A stretch of 64,000 nucleotides of DNA from Azolla caroliniana (Eukaryota > Polypodiophyta): positions 25,482,001-25,546,000 of the forward strand of contig JBHGNT010000004.1 of assembly GCA_043228905.1 (NCBI GenBank), in the 5' to 3' direction. Both the position numbers and the translations under genes were made by a program. The notes below the pieces were generated by a model. The model was not told the DNA's origin. It saw only the letters and a program-made list of their open reading frames with translations, and made no database searches. How positions within the stretch are numbered: position 1 is the first letter of the stretch; each line of letters begins with the position of its first letter. This document shows, piece after piece, positions 55,254 through 64,000 of the stretch.

Positions 55254-56660
55254 TGAAATATCCATCATTGTGATAATCTTACGTAGGAAACGTGTATCAT
55301 GTCCGTCCCCAACCCTCTTACCAAATACGTTGAAATCTTCCCTACTATCTACACCTTATCCACCTCATATGAGACAATGAAGTCTACCAAGCGCCCTTGA
55401 CATAGATGTTCGTCTAACCACATAAGGAGTACAAAGTGAACACCAAATATATGCAAAAGCATGGCTCCGCTAAGTCATTGCCAATACATGCACCATGAAC
55501 ATGATTATGCTTTTCCTTAAATTGAGGAACCTCTTCAATGTGGGACTAACAAACTATCATGATTGACCACACACTTGCCAAGAAAACTCAGAAAAACTCA
55601 ACTTATGCTTAGGTCATATAGATATAAACTCCAAGCCAGCATGTATTTAGGAGAGCCTCTCTACCACCGACTACATGTTTGCATCATGTTATTTGATGAA
55701 CATAATAAAGGTGTAAAAAAATCAAAATTATGGATGTTTCTAGATTTTTCACAAGACCTTTAATGTTTAACCAAACAAATGTCTTCCATAAAAACTCTAT
55801 GCACTAAAAACTCCCTGTAACCAAATGTGGGCAATATATGCACTATGTGAGCATGCGTGGAGAATAGTTTTTTTTTTTCTTTCCATGAAAATATATCCTC
55901 CATTGGTATTAAAATTACAGTGGCCAGAGGCTTATACACAATAGTCCAATATTACATATGACCGTAGTCAATCTTTGTAGGTAAAGTTAAGTAAGAAACA
56001 CATGTAACCAATCATTTGAGACAAAGAGAATACAATGAAGTCATATTCGTCTCCAAATCAAGAAGATTGATAATCCAACCTCTAGGGGAAAAACCCTGCA
56101 AAGGAGTCCCAATATATGAGAAGCATTGAACCAAATCAAGGTCATTGCTTTTTCTTATCCTCCCCCCCCCCTTCAACAGCCTCAATGCCTCCTTTACTTC
56201 ACCTTGTAGTTCATATCCAGACATCAATGCATTCCAAGAGACGACGTCTTGTATGAATGTACACCTTCATGAAGCATTGGTGAAATAACCCATACTCAGA
56301 GTATACAACTTTTTCTGGCTTCATTTTTCTATGTCAGCCCTATTGCATAACCCATATTAAGGACATTGGATAACTACTCATTTTGATTAGCCAGCTTCTC
56401 CAAAGCACGCCTCAACCTTTCACAAAAACATGCCTACAAAATCAACAAGCTTTAGAAATCTTGTAATGTGATCAAAATTTTGCCAATGAATTCCAATGGC
56501 TAGAGTCGAGCAATGAATTCCAATGATAGCAACACGTAGGGCTTGTGTTACTAAATTCTTTCAAAGAGATATCATTAAATATCCGAGCTTCAAAGCATCC
56601 ACTCTCGTCGACCCTCAAGAATATGCTTCCAACTCCACACCAACATTCATAAAACAGAAA
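55254..56660. other. AT-rich spacer without a supported gene
   Basis: Only short unconvincing ORFs. A CCCCCCCCCC run lies near 56161, and phrases near 56470-56530 repeat AATTCCAATGGCTAGAG/AATTCCAATGATAGC. Some stretches may be very degenerate LINE sequence on minus. Confidence 0.4.
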
Positions 56661-57130
56661 AGAAAATGAGTCTACTGTCCTCGTTCCCTCATGAAAGTAT
56701 GCTTCAGCCCCTGACAACCCCCTCACTCATCCCTGTCAAACAGAGAGAATCTGCTTCATTTTCCCCATTTACCATCTCGCCGATTACGACCAAAGTGCAC
56801 ATCAACCATCTCGTCGTAGACCAACAAAGTTTTGTACATACAAAAAACAAAATGACACTACTCTCCTAATCCCCTCATGAAATTCTACTTCATCCCCCGA
56901 CACCATCGTCACTCATCCTTGTCAAAAATAAAAAATGTGCTTTGATTTCCACATCAACCGTCTCATTGTTTACCACCAAAGTCTTGTACAAACAAAAAAT
57001 AGAATAAATGTACTCTCCTCATCGGGGCCTTGTGAAAATCTACTTCAGCCCCCAACCTCACCATCACTCATCCTTATAAAAATAAATTTTTTGCTTCAAT
57101 GACCACATCAACCATCTCGTTGTATTCCAC
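56660..57130. repeat. Satellite units, inverted relative to 47.8 kb
   Basis: Three to four units containing CACATCAACCATCTCGTCG, CCAAAGTTTTGTACA and CACCATCGTCACTCATCC match the reverse complement of the satellite at 47795-48690. The last unit abuts the LINE fragment. Confidence 0.75.
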
Positions 57131-57600
57131 CAGCGTCATGTACGTGAATCCTAAGCTAGGTACATTAAATGGCGAATCTCCCAAAGCCACCCAAAAACTT
57201 GATGATTTATCCCAATTAATCGGTGCACCTGCTTCATCTAAGAAGTCATGCACAACTTTTTGGACCCGCAACAAGTTAACTTGTGAGGCATGAACATATA
57301 GAGTTGTATCATCAGCAAACTCATTGTCCACGCTAACATCTGCAAATGGTAGTGCTAAACCTTTGATATTAACATGTTGAGAATTTAAATGTATAAAAGA
57401 AGTTTCAAATACTAGTAAAAACAAAAAAGGAGCAAGTGGACATCCCTTTCGTACTGATTTTGAAATAAAGACTTTAGCAGCTATAGGGGGTTGCGAAGGC
57501 GTCGAAACCGAACGAAGGGCAATATTGGTACGGTCATGTATCTGATTCGTAAACACACAATATACAGTTCTAAAGCTGAGTGATATTGGTTGGCTGGTGC
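57083..57600 (-). pseudogene. LINE reverse-transcriptase fragment next to H4
   Basis: The minus frame has SVRKGCPLAPFLFLLVFE (near 57450) and NEFADDTTLYVHASQ (near 57320), the RT catalytic ADD box of L1-type LINEs, followed by FLDEAGAPINWDKSSSFWV (near 57225). Only the middle of the RT is present. It ends about 290 bp upstream of the H4 TATA box. Confidence 0.85.
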
Positions 57601-57769
57601 GAGACAAATTCGTGTGTTTTTGGTTGGGTCGCGGATGCCCGGTTCCTAGGGTGGGCATACATGCGGACAAAGAGGTGCCTGCCCTAATGGGCAAGCTAAC
57701 CCACCAATTCATCTATGAAGTGTACAGAATTCGAAACTATTTGGGCGGGGGCGCGGGGGATGCCGTCCA

Positions 57770-58319
<550 letters not shown>

Positions 58320-61300
58320 GATCTCCCTTCTCTGTTTCTTCATCAAATGGTGTTTTTGAACACCACCATGTAAACTTTGATTTTAATCTCTGGCTGGGGT
58401 CGAGGTGTTACGTTTTGCTTAAATTTCAGGATGTTATTAGCTAGTTATTGGATTAGTTTCGAAACCACATGGCTCTTCCTGTTGAGTTTGTAGCATAAAC
58501 ATGGTTGTTGATTTGTTACGTTTGTGCTGAAATGTAGGGTTGCACAATGTGCATTGCTTCTGCTTTGTTTCATGTTATAGGGATATGACACAGTTGCTGA
58601 TGTTGTTTTATCATACTGTGTCAATGCCATGTATTGTATGTAGTGCTATGATGACGATGTGGTGGAATGTGGTTGTGTTTAACAGTGGTTTAAGTTAGTG
58701 ATTGAGACTGCTGATTAATGTTCATGATGGGATTTTGCCTAAATATGTGTTTGGATTGGTTTGTAGAGTCCAGCAGCATCAGAATTATGTATGATCTTTA
58801 GAAGATTTGATCAAATAATCAAATCTCATGTATTATACACAGTTGTGTGTCTTCTTTCTGAAGGTCCTCATCTGTTAATACACATTTTAAATATCCAAAA
58901 TGTAAAGATCAAGCTTGCATTGTGAATTCTAATTCAACAATAAATTAGGGTAAGCAAATGGAGGTGAAGCTGTGATCATGGATTGTGATTTTTGTTTGAT
59001 GTTATATGTGTGGAAAATGTAGTTGCATTTATGGAAACTTATGCGGAAGATGAGGCTGTTAATTTACCTATCCTAAACCATTGATTGTTAGTGGTTACAT
59101 TAATATTAGTAGTTGCATTAACATTTTATGCTATACAACGGTTGTAGAAATGTATATACCATAGTTATCAAGTTTGAGAGCGCATTACTCATATCATGAT
59201 GTTTGATTACCTACTGAATAAGAACAAGAGGAGCTACTGAGGAAGTTCAAGAGTTGGTAGCCAAATTGGTGAAAACATTTGGGCATCATTAAAGTCATTG
59301 AATAGGTTGGTGGGAAGGCATGCCAAAGCTGCATGAGGGATTTGGGGCACATTCTTCTTGTATTGGTTGTTTTTGGTGGTCATCTTGAATTTCCGCGGTG
59401 CAATGCCATGTTCCTATAATTATCAACAATGCTGTATGTCATTGCCACTACCTGTTTGATTTGCACATTGGATGGTTAACTACGTCTATGTACATTTTGT
59501 TGACAAAGTAACTTTAGTTTGTTGTGTTTTTGTAGTGACCAACATTGCTTCATGATTTGTTACCATTATGTCACAATGCTTTATTGTAGCCAGATTATGT
59601 TTGCCATACTAAGAGCATTTTCTCAAATTGGTTATGAAGGGTTTGTACTTAATAACATATTTGCACATGAATTCTCAATCTTTGCATACCACCTTTGATT
59701 TCTATTTTGTTTCTTCCTGTTAATTTTTGCATTAATAAAATGCCTTAAGTTATTAGAAATGTGAGGTCCTATTTTCAGCTAGGACTTTGCATTTCAATTA
59801 CTAGGACTCATTTTCAACTCCTCTAGTTGTTGAAGGATGTTGTCAAGCTAATTGATTTGGGTGGGAGCGGAGTCAAATCATTCACACCAATATCACATAA
59901 CCTGTATTTTTTAATTCATTGATTGTGATGAGGTTTCTAGAAGCATGGATTCACTTTGACTGGTGGACAATGTAGATTCATGCCAATATCATATAACCTT
60001 TATTTTTTAATTCATTGATTGTGATGAGGTTTCTGGAAGCATGTATTCACTTTGACTGGTGGACAATGTAGAGAACATAGCATGAGGTTAAGACATGTGT
60101 AGGTGGGAAGTTGAACAACTTAATCAACCAAAAAATGGAGATGCTCTCAACCGAGCATACCTTGCTAACTATAAAGAAATTGCAAGAAACTCATACTTTG
60201 ACTAGCACAAAATAAGTAGAGATAAGAAAGCTGAAATGAACACATAAATAGTAGAACTCTTGGTTAATGGAAGAAATGATACTATATTATAATGTTTGGA
60301 GAGTAGACCGCTTCTCAACGTTAAACAACCTAACTCTCAAGAAATGCTAAACTTGAAACACTAATACAAGGCTTAGGGGTTATCTTAGTACAACACCTAA
60401 AGTAATGTTAAATTGAGATTTATATAGGGAATGAGGGGAAGGTTAAATTGTTGGGTAATACGATACATTTTTCTCATTGAATTCCCTCTTAAAAATGCCA
60501 TGAATGGTCTTACACTAATAGAAACCCTTCTCGAAAGTGAGTGATAGGTATTTTGAGTCTAGGTTGTAAACTCTCAAACTACCCTTCTCACTATTTATAT
60601 TCCCACCTGGTTGTTTGTATTGTCGATTGTGTTTATGTCTCCCTTGTTGGATGATTAGCACATGGGATGCCTCAATCGTATTGACTTCCATAACAAAATT
60701 ATCTTTGGTTACATCATGTACTTGCTTTGTTTATCACTCGAATGCGTGACATGATGTCACAAATACCACGAGGGGTTGCCTTGGTTTACCAATGCGTGCC
60801 ATGGTCTGTGTCAATCCGACTCATTGATAAATAGATAACATTGGTGTCACCATCATTTATGGCAATGACTTTGTTGGTTATGTCCACTCTCTCTTCATTG
60901 TATCATTAACTCGACATTTGTGTGACAATATGCAAAACACAGTTGAGCTTGAAAGGACACGTTGAGATGTCAAGTTTAACCGAATACTTTGCTTGTGAAG
61001 AGATTTGTTGGATACCATAACATGCGTCAAAGTCCACCCTTGTAATAAATGTATTGGAATATGTATTGATGGAGTAGATATTTTACGATATCTCTCTCTC
61101 TCTCTCTCTGTCTCATGATGATAGTTTGGTTTAGGATTCTATTTTAAGTAAACATAGAATGCAACATGTAATCCAACTGTCCCCCGTACATTAAGGTCTC
61201 AATATACAATTGAACTAATAAAATGTTGAGTAGTCATTGAATTCTCATTACATAATCATCCCCCATACACTAAGGTGTCCATATACAATTGACCTATAAC

Positions 61301-64000
61301 TGATTAATCATCGTAGCTTAATGCAAGGATATAATATCGTAGACCATTAAAGTAAGGATCTGGCATCTAGTAAATATTATATTCATAGTATAATATAGAT
61401 TTTGTAACATCTAATTGTTGCATTTTGAGAGTGGATGAGGAGAAAGAAAGAGATAAATTTTGATTCAAAGTGTGGGGGCATCATTTCGGGAAGGTCTATC
61501 CTTTTTATTAAATTATGTATGTTGGAATCATTTCCTTGGGAAATGACGGTGCAATCATGGGTTGGGACTTCGGAGAGGGAAAGGTAACAAATGCATTCTG
61601 AGGCAATGTGTCTAAGGACCATATTCATTAACCTTTTATGTCTTGCACAAAAGGAAAATACAACAATAATGGACATGCTCTCTTTTGGTGCTCTAATATT
61701 GAACCCCAGATCAAGCATTAACAAATATTTTTATCAAATAGAAATGCAACGGTAGATTGTGGTATATGGGTCAGATGTGTAAATTTGACGGGTTATGTAC
61801 AAAGGGCATGAACACTTGCATCAATGTGATGTAAACAAACTAGGAAAGCATGTGATGTGTGCTTGAGTGACGAGTCTATGCTTATGTAAACACTAAAGTT
61901 TATGAGTTGGTTTAGTATATTGGAAAGTGGTGCGTCAAAATATTGGAGGGCTCAAAAAGCTTGCAATGTATAAAGCTTTAAAAGTATTGATTGAGTGACG
62001 AGGGACAATACCATTTCGCCACATGGATGGTGGAGGATCGATGCTCCTTGCCTAACCATACACAAAATGAACAAATAGGTAGATTGTGGATAGGATTGGA
62101 GTTGAAGCTTTGAAAGCAGGAACAATTAATTAAAGATATGCAGAGAGGACAATTCATGCAACAATACTAAAGTTTCATGTTGGGGCCTACTCTAATGGCA
62201 AGTGATCACAATTAACCTATTGTGGGTGAATGAATACATAGATCAAATTCACATATATCTATGAATAATCCATAATGGATGTATAATATCCTACATAAAA
62301 TATCATTCACACTTAAAAGATCTATAAATGTTAAGAAACGTGTGAATTGAGTTTGTCTAGTGATGATAGAAGGCCATTGGGGGGAGGGAGATGACGACTA
62401 CGAGCCATTGTAAGTGGGAAAACATATAGATATATATATCATGATTTTAAAAAAATATCATAATTCTCGAAATGTGTCTAAAGCACCAAGATGCCGATTT
62501 AATGGATGAACTAGGAGCTCCGAGCAATGCTATGCACGTCGTATCACATTTCCTCACATTTAAGATGTTTCCCCACTTTCGATGCACCATGGCTGTAACT
62601 TCCAGACATGATGCATGATTTAACTATTGGCACCCACTTTAATGCAATATTTTCCCATCCGAAGATAAGCTATATAATAAGTTATAGCTATGAATGCCAA
62701 TTATTTTAAGGAGAAAGCAAGATTGTAAAGGTTGGCACCTAATCTACAAATCGTTGTGTTTCTTTCACTAGGTTGGTTGGGATCCCTCATCCTTTCTATT
62801 TTGTGGATAGAATACATTGTGTTCAATAACTTATTATTTCTTTTCGTGCTTGTCGTTTCATGGTAAAGTCAACTACGACATATGTGTCAAATGATTTAGT
62901 AGTACTTGAAGGCAACAATACATTTACTACTAGTACATGTAAGTACTTCTCACAACACACTCAAATGAATTTTTGTACCACTTGTTATGCATCCTCCCAA
63001 GAATAGTTTGATCATCTATGGCTGGATCTGGAAGGAACTATACAAGTGGCCACAAATAAAATAGTATGAATGGGCATACTTCTTTCAACATCTTGTTAGA
63101 TAGGTTTGTCTTCTTACTAGCCTAACCACAATATTAGTTTAACTTTCAACATAAATGCATGGACACTCTACATTACCCAATTCAAGGCTAGTTTTAATAT
63201 GTCAGTGATCTTCAATTCTTGCTGGCGTTTGTTTATAAATCACTATAAATATGGAAGTGGGACATCACTAAGTTCATGCATGGTACACCTAAGATTGAGT
63301 TTTTCCAAGGCCAATAATGTCGTATGATCAATAATAAGTGCATATATATAAATATCTTTAAGTAACATGGTTCAATTTCTTTGAGATTGTAATATAAGGA
63401 ACATCGTTCTTTCTTCTTTTGGAAACTTTCTTCATCCTAATCAAAGACAGTATCATTAATTAATGAGAAATAAACATAAGATTTATTGTGACAATAGACA
63501 AGTTTCTTTTTGGTGGTGAGCTAGGCTACTATTTGACATGAACAAACAATGAAAAAGGTGTTGAGATTAATTTTAATAATCAATCAAAAAAGGGTTTATA
63601 AACAAATTAACCCATGGTGTAGTTATAGATTTGAAACCAGGGCATTGCATGACTTATCTAGGACTAGATGTGTATGTGACTCATCCTACTTGAGACAAGG
63701 TTGGTCTATATATGTTCTCTATCCTAAGGGTTCCCTTTCCATGCATTAGACAACCAAATTGTTGTTCCATTTTCATGTTGAATTTACTTAAACCATATTC
63801 AAGGTGGTACAAGATGAGATTAGGGCAATGATAGGGGTGTGAAATAAGAATAAGACGAGATATTTTACAATGATGACTATCGACACACACCATGCTATAC
63901 ACCATGACGTTTCCAAATATTTGTCCAACTAGAAACATATTCATCTCATATTATTACACTAATAAGCCTCAACTCTGATGGGACTAAGCCTTTTCGCGTC
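58320..64000. other. AT-rich intergenic DNA, no supported gene
   Basis: It begins with the H4 3' UTR. A tandem duplication of about 96 bp lies at 59881-60072 (CATAACCTTTATTTTTTAAT to GGTGGACAATGTAGA), and a CT tract at about 61088-61110. The longest ORF (61724-61383, minus, 113 codons) matches nothing that I know and is not accepted as a gene. The rest shows nothing beyond simple AT-rich sequence. Confidence 0.5.
59881..60072. repeat. Tandem duplication of about 96 bp
   Basis: Two adjacent copies contain TTTTTTAATTCATTGATTG, GATGAGGTTTCT and TTGACTGGTGGACAATGTAGA, differing at a few bases. Confidence 0.9.

Noticed and set aside
61383-61724. 113-codon minus ORF as a gene
   Set aside because: No recognised domain, no splice or promoter context, AT-rich surroundings; could be a decayed fragment but not supportable.

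Overview
The window reads as nuclear DNA of a land plant. It carries an intronless plant-type histone H4 gene, a six-exon LAG1-type ceramide synthase, a three-exon acidic ribosomal protein P2 gene, a tRNA-Val, GT-AG introns and telo-box promoter motifs, and transposons dominate the rest. Two intronless FTR1-type iron permease genes point, by inference, to a non-seed plant (bryophyte, lycophyte or fern) or a relative, since I know of FTR1 mainly from fungi, algae and early-diverging plants. Species cannot be fixed from the sequence alone.

Layout. 1-8.67 kb: most of a large, decayed DNA transposon with two convergent genes, a DDE-like transposase on the plus strand and a coiled-coil/RING-like gene on the minus strand. 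Introns and ends are filled with arrays of the 12-bp palindrome AGCTAATTAGCT, and one further intron is a telomere-like AACCCTAAT array. 8.69-19.52 kb: a Ty3/gypsy LTR retrotransposon (element 1) with a truncated 5' LTR. Its gag is split by a young nested non-autonomous LTR element (9977-13741, TSD AAAGG) that encodes a coiled-coil protein and no polymerase. 20.2-30.6 kb: repeated blocks holding two full FTR1 genes, a 97-bp FTR1 scrap, a LINE 5' half and large GT microsatellites. 30.7-34.8 kb: ceramide synthase. 35.73 kb: tRNA-Val(CAC). 37.3-38.9 kb: ribosomal P2. 39.4-41.2 kb: LINE 3' half. 41.6-47.67 kb: a second copy of the element 1 gypsy family (element 3 here), on the minus strand, internally deleted. 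47.7-57.6 kb: a satellite family, two copies of a 2-3 kb duplication containing LINE reverse-transcriptase scraps, and an LTR fragment. 58.0 kb: histone H4. 58.3-64 kb: AT-rich DNA with no gene that I can support.

How it works together. The host genes (H4, P2, ceramide synthase, FTR1, tRNA-Val) are unrelated housekeeping or transport functions; no operon-like unit exists. The mobile elements show a clear order: the palindrome transposon is oldest, gypsy element 1 abuts it, and the nested element entered last (its LTRs differ at one base that I could see). Many reading frames in the elements are closed by TGG-to-TAG or CAG-to-TAG changes in CTG/CAG sites, which is what decay by plant CHG methylation would leave. 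Several start codons of listed element ORFs are arbitrary, because these are broken genes; exon limits given for host genes were read from splice sites and phase.
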